Below, piece by piece: positions 34,011-42,042 of a DNA stretch of 64,000 bases. Both the position numbers and the translations under genes were made by a program. The DNA is taken from positions 96,820 through 160,819 of the forward strand of contig LWDN01000022.1 in NCBI GenBank assembly GCA_002083515.1, given 5' to 3'. Source of the DNA: Proteobacteria bacterium HN_bin10 (GTDB taxonomy: Bacteria; Pseudomonadota; Alphaproteobacteria; Caulobacterales; Aquidulcibacteraceae). Numbering within the stretch: the first letter of the stretch is position 1; every line of letters begins with the position of its first letter. The notes under the pieces are model-generated. The model ran no database searches, was not told the origin of the DNA, and saw nothing but the letters and a program-made list of their open reading frames with translations.

Positions 34011-34104
34011 GTTGGAGCGCGGGCTTCCAAGCCCGCACTGACCGGTAGGAGATTGGAGCGCGTCGCTCCGCGACGCAGGCGCGCTTGGAAGCGCGCGTTC
34101 CAAC
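34011..34104. repeat. Family B-type repeat after recG
   Basis: GTTGGAGCGCGGGCTTCCAAGC-type arm at 34011 and GCGCGCGTTCCAAC at 34091-34104 form the outer stem. Inside are small stems GCGGGCTTCCAAGCCCGC and CGTCGCTCCGCGACG. A second TTGGAGCGC start at 34053 suggests two overlapping copies. It fills most of the 171-bp gap between recG and the convergent gene. Confidence 0.7.
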
Positions 34105-34115
34105 TTGGATAGTCT

Positions 34116-34622
34116 TTAAGACGAATCCGCGAAGCGCACGTCGCCCACGCTCAGCGTCAACACCGGCTCGGCGCACACCGGCCGATACGCTTTCGGCAGG
34201 CGCCGCGTCAGTTTGCGGCGAATGCGTTGCGCCATCGCGCGCGCGAAGGAATCGAGGTTCCGCAACGCGTGGATCATGGCGAAGATGCTGTCGATGGCGC
34301 TCTTTTTCTTGAACGCGCGGCGCAGCTTCGAACCGATCAAGGCGCGCATCAAACCAGGCTGCGCCATCGCGCGGCCGCGCTGCATTGCGCCGCTGAAGCG
34401 CAAAGGCCGGCGGCCGACGAAGTCCATCGCGCGCGCAATGATCAGCAAGTGCACGCGGCGCGCCAGAAACCAGAGCGACGCGCGTTCGGCGCGCTGGCGC
34501 GCGTGGCGCGGCTTCAAGATATTTCCGGTCAACACGCCCGCCAGCCACGCCAACATCGCCAGCGTCCAGGCGATGAGCCTGGCGCGGCGATGGAGTGGAA
34601 GGACGGGGTGAATGTGTGTCAT
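34116..34622 (-). CDS. Conserved hypothetical membrane-anchored protein
   Basis: 168 residues, very basic, with one hydrophobic segment near the N-terminus (ARLIAWTLAMLAWLAGVLTG, about 15-35). The rest is arginine-rich helix (RRVHLLIIARAMDFVGRRP, LMRALIGSKLRRAFKKK). I recall similar short basic proteins in Caulobacterales, without known function. The start is taken as ATG 34622, directly before the hydrophobic part; the frame is open to 34763 but the added residues look non-coding. It converges on recG, with the family B repeat between them. Confidence 0.6.
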   Translation of the reverse strand: MTHIHPVLPLHRRARLIAWTLAMLAWLAGVLTGNILKPRHARQRAERASLWFLARRVHLLIIARAMDFVGRRPLRFSGAMQRGRAMAQPGLMRALIGSKLRRAFKKKSAIDSIFAMIHALRNLDSFARAMAQRIRRKLTRRLPKAYRPVCAEPVLTLSVGDVRFADSS

Positions 34623-34704
34623 GCGCAGCAGTATACGCCCGCTCTCAAGGGGGGCGGATAAGTTTGTTTTTGTTCGCGCGTTTTCAGAGACTTGACCGAA
34701 AAAA

Positions 34705-34857
34705 GTGTTGGATAAGCGGGGGCTCATCGCTGCAAGCGCCGACCGCGGGCGTCTCGCCTGCATCGGCGCCGGACTGCCGATCCAGCGCGTGCGCTTCCTC
34801 GGCCGTGAAGCATGTCTAGCGGCGCACGCTACGGCGACGCTGGAGCTGCCGGGCTAG
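34705..34857 (+). CDS. Possible 50-codon small ORF converging on the spermidine-synthase-like gene
   Basis: A GTG at 34705 opens a frame of 50 codons (begins VLDKRGLIAASADRG, ends TATLELPG) with strong G/C preference at third positions, as in the real genes. There is no good ribosome site and it overlaps the 3' end of the convergent gene by 29 bases. Too short to judge; listed because it covers most of an otherwise unexplained 206-bp gap. Confidence 0.25.
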   Translation: MLDKRGLIAASADRGRLACIGAGLPIQRVRFLGREACLAAHATATLELPG

Positions 34858-37516
34858 GCGCATCGGCCGCCGGTTGGCACTGGTCGAGATAGGTGTAGAT
34901 GCGGCAGGTCTCGACGCCGGAGAGCCCTTCCCACAAGGCGCGCGGCAGATTGATGTAGTCGTCGGTCCAAGCCCGCCCAGGCGGCGCTTCGATGACCCGC
35001 CAGTCGGGATTGAGCGCGAGTGAACCGATCGCTTGCGGCGACTTGGCGATGATCATCACGCTTGCGGCCAAACCGCCATAATATGACACCATCGGCTGCT
35101 CGAAGCGGTCGCTGATCCGATAGAGGTAAGGCGCGTTCAGGCTGTGCGCGACGCGCGCGGCCTCCGACACCAGTGCGAGATTGCGGTTCGAGAGGTGGAG
35201 CACGACGATGCCGCGATCGCTTAGTTTCGAAAGATAAAGCGCGATCGCCTCCCGCGTCAGCAGATGCGCCGGGATGGCGTCGGAGGAAAACGCATCGACG
35301 ACGATAACATCGAAAGAGCCGTCTGGCTCTTCCGCGATTTGCAATCGCGCATCGCCCAATTCCACGCGCGCGTTCGGTTGACATGCGGGAACATAGGTGA
35401 AGTCGCCGCCCGGCTCCGCCGACAACCGCACCACCGCCGGATCGATTTCGAAAATGGTGAGTTCGTCGTCGGGCCGCATGAGACACGCCGTCGATCCCGT
35501 GCCCAGGCCGATCAAGGCCAGGTGCGAGGTGGGGCCGGTGCTCAAGCCAGCGAGGATGGATTCCCCAAGCGCGGTGCGCGGATGATAATAGGTGAGCGGC
35601 TGCCGCTCGAAACGCGGGTCGGCGATCTGCGCGCCATGGATGGTGGTGCCGTGCATCAAAATCCGCAGCGGCGGCGCGTTCGGATCGGCGCGGTCGGCGA
35701 ATTCGCGTGTGCGCAGCACGCCGAAGAAGCTGCGCTCCTGGGTGATGATGCGCGAGCCGCGGGTTTCGTCGATGAATACGATAACGAACGCCACGAGGAC
35801 GATCGCGGCAAGCGCCATCGGCCGCCCACGATTGAAGAAGATGGCGACGCCGCAGAACAGGATGCCGGTCACGGTGAGCAATTGCGCGTCGACGCCCTCG
35901 GCGCGCACCAGGAGGATGAGCAGCAAAACGGTCGAGGCCAAAGCAGCGCCCAGCCCCATGTCGGCGACGCGCTTGTTGTCCTTGCGCGGCAGTATGGTGC
36001 CGTGAACGGCGAACGCGAGCAGCATGAAGCTGGTCGCCATCAGCATCGACGCCCAGGGCTGGCGCGCCACCGTCCGAGTCTGATCCTCAACGATGGCGGG
36101 CACGAACATGTCGGCCAAGTTGAAGGCGATGTAGATGACCAGGATCGCGTGTGCGGCTGCCACGGCAAGGAACAAGTAACGATACACCGCCGGACGGCTC
36201 TCGTCGCTCCAGCCGGCCGCAAGCATGGCGGCGGCGGCGCCGATCGTGCCGAGCACGATGGTTGAGTCCAGCGGCGCCCAGCGCAAGAGCAGCAGTCCGA
36301 GTAGCCCCATCAGAATTGCCGCCGCGAGCGATGCATCGACGAGGCGGGGCATGTCGCTTTCCTCGCGCGGCCGGAACAGGCACGCCGCGGCGAGCGCCAG
36401 CGGATATTCGTAGACATTGTTGAAGATCAGCGGCGCGATGAGCGCGGCGAACACGCCCCCCAGCACGCCGCCGAGCGAGACGAGCAGATAAAATTCCGTG
36501 AGCCGGCTGGCGTCCGGGCGAGAGCGCGCCAGAGCGAGATGGCAGATCAGCGCGCTGAAGAAGAAGCCCGCCAGAATGCCGGAGACCGAGCCCACCCAAT
36601 TGCCGGACGCGTAATAAGACATGATCAGCAGCGCGAGCGCGATCGGCTGAATGAACAGCGTGCCTGCCTCCATGCGCTCGCTGCCGCGTGCGAAGGCGAG
36701 CACGAAGGTCAAGAGATAGAGCGCCAGAGGCGCCACCCACAGCATCGGCGCCGAGGCGACGTCGGTCGAGATGTGCAGCGTCACGCCCAGCGAAAGCGCC
36801 GACGGCACCGCTGCGGCGGCGACCCAATAGCCGCGCTGGCGCCAGCTCGGCGCCGGGCCTGCGTGCTCAAGCGGCCGTGGCGTCGCCCCGTGCGAACTGA
36901 TGGCGGCGGCGGCGGCGAGCGCGATCAGCGCCGCTACGATGAGATAACCAACGGACCACGCCGCGCTCTGCGCCTGCGCGCCAAGCAACGGCTCGATCAG
37001 CGCCGGATACGCCAGCAGACCGACGAAGCTGCCGAGATTGCTGGCGGCATAGAGATAATACGGATCGGCGGCGTCGGCGCGGCCCGTGCGCGCGAACCAG
37101 GCTTGCAGCAGAGGCGCGGTGGCCGAGGCGATGGCGAACGGCGCGCCGACCGAAAGCGCCAACACGCCGATCAGCCACCACACCGGATGTTCTGAACTCG
37201 GTCCCCCAAGCGCGGTGGTGACATGCACCGGCAGAACCAACCATGCGGCCGCCAGCGCCGCGGCATGCACCGCCGCTTGGATCCGCAAATCCTTCACTCG
37301 CGCCAGCAGGTGGGCGTAGAGATAACCAATCAGTAGAGCGGCCTGGAAGAACGCCATCGAGGTGTTCCAGACTTGCGGACTGCCGCCCAGGAGCGGCGTG
37401 ACCATGCGCGCAAACAGCGGCTGCAGCACGAAAATCAGCGCCGCGCTGGAGAACAGCGCCAGCGCAAAAACCGGCGCCGCCAGGCGTCGCGCCAGTGTTT
37501 GAGTCGCGCGGTTCAT
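34829..37516 (-). CDS. Fused membrane transporter-like / spermidine synthase-like protein
   Basis: 895 residues. The N-terminal two-thirds (about 1-590) carry many hydrophobic helices, starting LFSSAALIFVLQPLFARMVTPLLGGSPQVWNT, the usual opening of the fused MFS/spermidine synthase family. The C-terminal part has a Rossmann methyltransferase/aminopropyltransferase fold with LIGLGTGSTACLM (S-adenosyl nucleotide loop), TIFEIDPAVV and IVVDAFSSDAIPAHLL, the polyamine synthase gate region. Such fusions are frequent in proteobacteria but their product is not established; aminopropyl transfer or methylation of an exported compound is speculation. Confidence 0.88.
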   Translation of the reverse strand: MNRATQTLARRLAAPVFALALFSSAALIFVLQPLFARMVTPLLGGSPQVWNTSMAFFQAALLIGYLYAHLLARVKDLRIQAAVHAAALAAAWLVLPVHVTTALGGPSSEHPVWWLIGVLALSVGAPFAIASATAPLLQAWFARTGRADAADPYYLYAASNLGSFVGLLAYPALIEPLLGAQAQSAAWSVGYLIVAALIALAAAAAISSHGATPRPLEHAGPAPSWRQRGYWVAAAAVPSALSLGVTLHISTDVASAPMLWVAPLALYLLTFVLAFARGSERMEAGTLFIQPIALALLIMSYYASGNWVGSVSGILAGFFFSALICHLALARSRPDASRLTEFYLLVSLGGVLGGVFAALIAPLIFNNVYEYPLALAAACLFRPREESDMPRLVDASLAAAILMGLLGLLLLRWAPLDSTIVLGTIGAAAAMLAAGWSDESRPAVYRYLFLAVAAAHAILVIYIAFNLADMFVPAIVEDQTRTVARQPWASMLMATSFMLLAFAVHGTILPRKDNKRVADMGLGAALASTVLLLILLVRAEGVDAQLLTVTGILFCGVAIFFNRGRPMALAAIVLVAFVIVFIDETRGSRIITQERSFFGVLRTREFADRADPNAPPLRILMHGTTIHGAQIADPRFERQPLTYYHPRTALGESILAGLSTGPTSHLALIGLGTGSTACLMRPDDELTIFEIDPAVVRLSAEPGGDFTYVPACQPNARVELGDARLQIAEEPDGSFDVIVVDAFSSDAIPAHLLTREAIALYLSKLSDRGIVVLHLSNRNLALVSEAARVAHSLNAPYLYRISDRFEQPMVSYYGGLAASVMIIAKSPQAIGSLALNPDWRVIEAPPGRAWTDDYINLPRALWEGLSGVETCRIYTYLDQCQPAADAPSPAAPASP

Positions 37517-37518
37517 CG

Positions 37519-37668
37519 CTCCCCTCCCCCTTGAGGGGGGAGGGGTCGGGGGTGAGGGTGGCGTTCAGCTTTGTCCGTTTGTGCGCGCATGAGAGTGCCA
37601 GCTGCCTTCGCTGTGAACGGCGGCGGATCACCCCGCCCCCTGCCCCCTCCCCCTCTAGGGGAGGGGGT
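37519..37668. repeat. Family A paired palindrome between divergent genes
   Basis: Left arm CTCCCCTCCCCCTTGAGGGG (from 37519), right arm ending CCCCTCCCCCTCTAGGGGAG (to 37668), inverted, with an 85-bp spacer that includes a stretch of ordinary composition. It occupies most of the promoter region between the divergent fused transporter gene and cinA, and might therefore carry or displace promoter elements. Confidence 0.7.
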
Positions 37669-37733
37669 GAGCGAGCGCCACCACGTTCGTGATGTGTGGA
37701 CTTGCACATGGCCCTGACCCACCATGCGCCAGC

Positions 37734-38225
37734 ATGATGCAGTCCAACCTCATCGAATTCGCAACCGTCTTGCTTGGTGATTGCAGGACACGCGGTTTGC
37801 GGATCGCAACCGCAGAAAGTTGCACAGGCGGATTGATCGCGGCGACGCTCGCGGCCGTGCCTGGCGCTTCAGCCGTGTTGGAACGCGGCTTCGTCACCTA
37901 CTCGAACGAAGCCAAGGCCGACATGCTTGGCGTCCCGCCGGAGCTGATCCGCCAATACGGCGCCGTCAGCAAAGAGGTCGCGATCGCCATGGCCGAAGGC
38001 GCGCTCGCGCACAGCCGCGCCGACGTCGCCGTGGCGGTAACCGGGATTGCCGGGCCCGATGGCGGCACCCCCGAAAAGCCCGTCGGCCTCGTGCATCTCG
38101 CGGCGGCGCGGCGCGGCGGCGCGCTCGTGCATGAAGAGAAACGCTTCGGGGAACTCGGACGCCACCAGATTCAGTCTGAGACGGTCGCCGCCGCTTTCGA
38201 GCTGATCCGGCAAGTGAGGGACTAA
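37734..38225 (+). CDS. pncC: CinA-family nicotinamide-nucleotide amidohydrolase (PncC)
   Basis: 163-residue stand-alone CinA C-terminal domain that deamidates nicotinamide mononucleotide to nicotinic acid mononucleotide for NAD recycling. RIATAESCTGGLIAATLA and FVTYSNEAKADMLGV plus VTGIAGPDGGTPEKPVGLVH are the PncC core. The start is at the ATG-ATG pair at 37734; a longer frame from 37689 has no supporting motif. It converges with the RatA-like gene (4-bp overlap), as in the conserved lpd-lipA-ratA-cinA order. Confidence 0.94.
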   Translation: MMQSNLIEFATVLLGDCRTRGLRIATAESCTGGLIAATLAAVPGASAVLERGFVTYSNEAKADMLGVPPELIRQYGAVSKEVAIAMAEGALAHSRADVAVAVTGIAGPDGGTPEKPVGLVHLAAARRGGALVHEEKRFGELGRHQIQSETVAAAFELIRQVRD

Positions 38226-38674
38226 CCCAGCCGCCGCTTCGCTTCGCGTTCGAACGCCGCCATGATGCGCGAGGCGAGCTTATCCTTGTTGGCGGAGATC
38301 GCCGCCTGCAGCACCGGGTTCTTGAACTCGTAGGCGATCCAGTAATGCACGTGCGCGCCTTTTTCGTGCGGCGCGAAGCGCCAGCGATTGTTCAGCGAAT
38401 GCAGCGGGCCCTTCACCAACGCCACCTCCACCTCGCCTTTCGCCGGCTCGCAGCGCACCGACGTGGCGAAGGTCACTTTGATCGCCTTCCAGCCGACCTC
38501 GGCCTCGGCGATGCCTTCCCATCCGCCGGCCTCGCGCGGTTCTTCCGTGAGCACGCGCAAGGTTTTCAGAAACGGCACGAACTCCGGATAGATGCGCACG
38601 TCGCCGACAAGGCGGCAGAGGTCCTCGGGCGCATAGGGCAACACACGCTCGGCTTCGATGATCGTCTTGGTCAT
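38222..38674 (-). CDS. RatA/COQ10-like START-domain protein
   Basis: 150-residue START-fold protein. AERVLPYAPEDLCRLVGDVRIYPEFVPF and FKNPVLQAAISANKDKLASRIM match the COQ10/RatA family: in bacteria it is variously called ubiquinone-binding protein or RatA ribosome-association toxin. In alphaproteobacteria it is almost always next to lipA and the ubiquinone-binding function is the more likely one. It lies downstream of lipA, separated by a family A repeat that begins right at its start codon. Confidence 0.9.
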   Translation of the reverse strand: MTKTIIEAERVLPYAPEDLCRLVGDVRIYPEFVPFLKTLRVLTEEPREAGGWEGIAEAEVGWKAIKVTFATSVRCEPAKGEVEVALVKGPLHSLNNRWRFAPHEKGAHVHYWIAYEFKNPVLQAAISANKDKLASRIMAAFEREAKRRLG

Positions 38675-38796
38675 CCCCCTCCCCCACGTGGGGAGGGGGC
38701 AGGGGGTGGGGGGCGATCAGAATGAAGTGCGGTCGGCGCCGTCTCGCTCGATTTTGCGCGCCCCCCCACCCTTCCCTCCCCCACAAGGGGGGAGGG
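38675..38796. repeat. Family A paired palindrome between lipA and the RatA-like gene
   Basis: Left arm CCCCCTCCCCCACGTGGGGA, right arm CCCTCCCCCACAAGGGGGGA (to 38796), inverted, with a spacer of about 60 bp. The left arm touches the ATG of the RatA-like gene, so its transcript leader could fold over the ribosome site. Confidence 0.72.
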
Positions 38797-38824
38797 TTCG
38801 CACATTCTTTGGCGGTTCAGCATG

Positions 38825-39787
38825 TCACTTCGATTGCGCCAAGCGCGCCGCCTTGAGCCGCGCGAAGTCTTCGCCAGCATGATGCGACGAGCGCGTCAGC
38901 GGCGACGCCGACACCATCAGGAAGCCCTTGGCGTAGGCGATGGTTTCGAGCGCCTTGAATTCCTCCGGCGTCCAGAAGCGATCGATGGCGGCGTGTTTCT
39001 TGGTCGGTTGCAGATATTGGCCGATAGTGAGGAAATCGACGCCGGCGACGCGGAGATCGTCCATCACCTGCAGCACTTCGTCTTTCGCCTCGCCGAGACC
39101 CACCATGAGCCCCGACTTGGTGAATTGGTTCGGATCGCGCTGCTTCACCGAATCCAGCAAGCGCAGCGACTGATAATAGCGCGCGCCAGGGCGGATCGAG
39201 TGATAGAGCCGCGGCACGGTTTCGAGATTGTGGTTGAACACGTCCGGCGCCGCATCGATCACCCGCTCGGCTGCGCCCGGTTTGCGCAGGAAGTCCGGCG
39301 TCAGGATTTCGATCGTCGTCTCCGGCGCGGCGCGGCGCACGGCCTGGATCGTCTGCACGAAATGATCTGCGCCGCCGTCGTCGAGATCGTCACGGTCTAC
39401 CGAAGTGATGACGACGTGCTTCAGCCCCATCTGCGCCGTCGCGAAGGCGACGTTGGCCGGCTCATCGGGATCGAGCGGCAGCGGCTTGCCGGTGGCGACA
39501 TTGCAGAAGCTGCAGGCGCGCGTGCAGATGCCGCCGAGGATCATGAAGGTGGCGTGCTTCTGGCTCCAGCATTCGCCGATATTGGGGCAGCTCGCCTCTT
39601 CACACACTGTGTGTAGTTTGAGATCGCGCACCAGCTCCTTGGTCTGGTGGTAGCCCAGACTCGTCGGCGCCTTCACCCGAATCCAGTCCGGCTTGCGCGG
39701 GCTCGGCGCGTCCGGCCGGCCCTCCTTTTCAGGATGGCGGGGGCGTTCGTTCTCGCCTCCCTGGCGCATGTCGATCAGTGTGGGCAC
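38825..39787 (-). CDS. lipA: Lipoyl synthase
   Basis: 320-residue radical SAM enzyme that inserts two sulfurs into octanoyl groups on lipoyl domains. The auxiliary cluster cysteines are Cys62, Cys67 and Cys73 (CEEASCPNIGEC), the SAM cluster Cys88, Cys92 and Cys95 (CTRACSFC). VVITSVDRDDLDDGGADHF and the C-terminal RSSHHAGEDF (last Ser as cluster ligand) complete the family pattern. Products modified in this window would be GcvH and the pyruvate dehydrogenase components. Transcribed toward the RatA-like gene. Confidence 0.98.
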   Translation of the reverse strand: MPTLIDMRQGGENERPRHPEKEGRPDAPSPRKPDWIRVKAPTSLGYHQTKELVRDLKLHTVCEEASCPNIGECWSQKHATFMILGGICTRACSFCNVATGKPLPLDPDEPANVAFATAQMGLKHVVITSVDRDDLDDGGADHFVQTIQAVRRAAPETTIEILTPDFLRKPGAAERVIDAAPDVFNHNLETVPRLYHSIRPGARYYQSLRLLDSVKQRDPNQFTKSGLMVGLGEAKDEVLQVMDDLRVAGVDFLTIGQYLQPTKKHAAIDRFWTPEEFKALETIAYAKGFLMVSASPLTRSSHHAGEDFARLKAARLAQSK

Positions 39788-39985
39788 AGGCGTCTACATG
39801 AGCCTCCGGGCCTTGTCCCGCAACGCCGGGAGGGCAATCCTCCCCTGCACGCTTTGAGGTTAATGGCCACGTCACTTGCCTCACTTTATCCACGCCGTTA
39901 GGTTCTGTTACAACCGTGAAACAATAATCACGGGCTGAGCCTTCCACGGGCTCAAGGGCGGAAGCAGTTCGGAGGCGATAGGCTC
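39788..39985. other. Divergent promoter region between lipA and the acyl-ligase gene
   Basis: 198 bp with no ORF of interest. Contains an inverted element CGGGCTGAGCC...GGGCTCAAGG near 39932-39958 and a relatively A/T-rich stretch around 39880-39930 (TGAAACAATAATCACG) where promoters for either gene may lie. GGAGGCGATAGGCTC before the ATG at 39986 provides a good ribosome site for the plus-strand gene. Confidence 0.4.
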
Positions 39986-41554
39986 ATGGCGCAACGATCT
40001 TTCGAGTTGGCGCGCACGCGCGTCACCCTGTTCGAAGCGCTGCTGCGGGCCCGCGACCTCAAGGGCGGCAAACACAAGATTATCGAGGATCACGAGCGCA
40101 AGCCGCTCTCCTATGACGATCTCGTCCGCGCCGCGTTTGCGCTCGGCGGCAAGCTCGACACTTTGATCAAGCGCCGCGAGACCGCGGGCATTCTGTTGCC
40201 CACGGGCGTCGGCAGCACGGTGACGTTCTTTGCGCTCCACGCCATCGGCCGCACGCCCGCCATGCTCAACTTCACCGCAGGCGCGATGAATTTGCGCGCC
40301 GCCTGCGACGCGGCCAATGTCCGGAAGATTTTGACCTCGCGTATCTTCATCAAGCGAGCGGGGCTTGAGGCGCTCGAAGCCGAACTGTCGAAGTTCGCGA
40401 AGCTCATCTATCTGGAAGACGTCCGCAAAACCATCGATCTCGGCGATAAGATCTTGGCCCTGACCAAGGGCTTCTTCCCGCGCATGTTCGCGGCCAAGGG
40501 CAGCCCCGACGATACGGCGGTGATCCTCTTCACGTCAGGCTCTTACGGCACGCCGAAAGGCGCGGTGCTGAGCCACGCCAACCTCGTCGCCAATGTCGAG
40601 CAAGGATATGCGCACGTCCCGTTCGAGCCGGACTGGAGTTTCTTCTCGCCGCTGCCGATGTTCCATTGCTTCGGCCTGCTGGGCGGGGTGCTGCTGCCGT
40701 TGTTTACGGGTCACAAGACCTTCCTCTTCCCCTCGCCGCTGGCGGTGAAGGAGATTCCGAAACTGATCAAAGACACCGGCGCCAACGTCTTCTTCGCCAC
40801 CGACACCTTCGCGCAGCAATATGCGCGCAACGCCGACGACGACGACATGAAATGCATCCGCCTCATGGTGCTGGGCGCCGAGCGGGTGAAGCCGGAAACG
40901 CGCGATCTCTACATGAAGCGCTTCGGCGTCGAATTGCTCGAAGGCTATGGCGCCACCGAAGCCTCGCCGCTCATCTCCGTCAACGTGCCGGCGCGCAATC
41001 GCCACGGCACCGTCGGCCAGTTCGTGCCGGCGCTCGAATGGCGGCTTGAACCGGTGCCGGGCATCGATGGCGGCCAGAAGCTCTACGTGCGCGGGCCCAA
41101 CGTCATGCGCGGCTATCTCGATCCGACCAAGCCGTTCGGCATCGATCTGTTGCCGGAGGGCTGGCACGACACCGGCGACGTCGTCGACGTCGACGAGGAC
41201 GGTTACATCCGCATTCTCGGGCGCGTGAAGCGCTTCGCCAAAGTAGGCGGCGAAATGGTCTCACTGAACGCTGTCGAGAACTACGCCCAGGCGGTGTGGC
41301 CTGACCATGTGCACGCGGCGGTGGCGCTGCCGGACTCCCGCAAGGGCGAGCGCATTATCCTGTTCACCGATCACGCCGAGGCCACAGCCGATGCGCTGCA
41401 GGCCTGGTGCAAGGCCAACGGCGCCAGCGAGCTCGCCGTGCCGAAGCGGATCGTGGTGATCGACGATATCCCGCTCCTGGGCACCGGCAAGACCGACTAC
41501 GTCGCCTTGAGCCGCATGGCGGCGGAACGATTCGCCGAGGCGAAGGCGGCTTAG
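39986..41554 (+). CDS. AMP-forming acyl-CoA/acyl-ACP ligase
   Basis: 522-residue adenylate-forming enzyme. The A3 motif LFTSGSYGTPKGAVLSHANL (about 182-201), A5 GYGATEASPL and A7/A8 TGDVVDVDEDGYIRILGRVKR are present, as is the C-terminal Lys in LGTGKTDYVAL for the adenylation half-reaction. The sequence resembles the C-terminal acyl-ACP synthetase half of Aas (2-acylglycerophosphoethanolamine acyltransferase), without the acyltransferase half, so it probably activates a fatty acid for phospholipid repair. Substrate not established. Confidence 0.88.
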   Translation: MAQRSFELARTRVTLFEALLRARDLKGGKHKIIEDHERKPLSYDDLVRAAFALGGKLDTLIKRRETAGILLPTGVGSTVTFFALHAIGRTPAMLNFTAGAMNLRAACDAANVRKILTSRIFIKRAGLEALEAELSKFAKLIYLEDVRKTIDLGDKILALTKGFFPRMFAAKGSPDDTAVILFTSGSYGTPKGAVLSHANLVANVEQGYAHVPFEPDWSFFSPLPMFHCFGLLGGVLLPLFTGHKTFLFPSPLAVKEIPKLIKDTGANVFFATDTFAQQYARNADDDDMKCIRLMVLGAERVKPETRDLYMKRFGVELLEGYGATEASPLISVNVPARNRHGTVGQFVPALEWRLEPVPGIDGGQKLYVRGPNVMRGYLDPTKPFGIDLLPEGWHDTGDVVDVDEDGYIRILGRVKRFAKVGGEMVSLNAVENYAQAVWPDHVHAAVALPDSRKGERIILFTDHAEATADALQAWCKANGASELAVPKRIVVIDDIPLLGTGKTDYVALSRMAAERFAEAKAA

Positions 41555-41566
41555 TTCCAGGCGCCT

Positions 41567-41962
41567 CTATTCACTAGAGTCATTCCGGACGCGCGGAGCG
41601 CGATCCGGAACCCAGGGCCACAGACTCTGTGATTGGTCTTGTTCATTTCGCCGATGCTGCGGCGGAAGCAGGAAGTCCTCGTACAGGTCACGCCACGTGG
41701 GATTGCCCTTCTCGATCAGCGCGAGCTTCCACTTTCGTTTCCAACCTTTGATTTGCTTCTCGCGCGCGATCGCTTCGCTGATGTCGTCGTGCGGCTCCCA
41801 CCACACGAGCGTCGTGCAGCCGTACTTCTTCGAAAAGCCTTCGTAGCGCCCTTCGCGGTGATCTAGGCCGCGTTGCAACAGATCGCTCGTGACGCCGAGA
41901 TAGAGCGTGCCGTTGGGCTTGCTGGCCATCAGATAAACGGCGATCAGATCAAAACGTGCCAT
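41567..41962 (-). CDS. GIY-YIG nuclease enclosed by inverted repeats
   Basis: 131-residue single-domain nuclease of the UvrC/homing endonuclease fold. LIAVYLMASKPNGTLYLGVTSDLLQR is the GIY-YIG region (YLM and YLG variants, about 5-30), with the catalytic Arg (about 25-30), then YGCTTLVWWEPH, and the catalytic Glu in ISEAIAREKQIKGWKRKWK (about 65-80). The gene is bracketed by two nearly identical 43-45-bp arms in inverted orientation, which supply its final codons and sit 16 bp upstream of its ATG (41962); the frame is open into the upstream arm to 41995. These repeats match another arm pair at 43509-43644 that has no gene between them. Its job is unknown; a role in spreading the repeats is proposed. 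Confidence 0.9.
   Translation of the reverse strand: MARFDLIAVYLMASKPNGTLYLGVTSDLLQRGLDHREGRYEGFSKKYGCTTLVWWEPHDDISEAIAREKQIKGWKRKWKLALIEKGNPTWRDLYEDFLLPPQHRRNEQDQSQSLWPWVPDRAPRVRNDSSE
41575..41617. repeat. Family C arm 1, at the 3' end of the GIY-YIG gene
   Basis: TAGAGTCATTCCGGAC, a GCGCGGAGCGC hairpin, GATCCGGAACCCAGGG. This is the inverted copy of the arm at 41978-42022. It lies inside the coding region of the GIY-YIG gene, encoding its last ~15 residues (WVPDRAPRVRNDS). Confidence 0.85.
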
Positions 41963-41977
41963 CTGCTGGTGCGTTTG

Positions 41978-42022
41978 CCCTGGGTTCCGGATCACGCCTC
42001 CGGCGTGTCCGGAATGACTCTA
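41978..42022. repeat. Family C arm 2, upstream of the GIY-YIG gene
   Basis: CCCTGGGTTCCGGATC, an ACGCCTCCGGCGT hairpin, GTCCGGAATGACTCTA. It is the inverted repeat of the arm at 41575-41617 with changes mainly in the hairpin loop. It separates the GIY-YIG gene from the lpdA stop (42043). Confidence 0.85.
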
Positions 42023-42042
42023 TTGGAAGAAACGCTCGCCCA

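Noticed and set aside
41567..42022. Insertion sequence or group I intron-type homing endonuclease
   Set aside because: No target-site duplication or transposase is visible, and no intron or interrupted host gene surrounds the nuclease.
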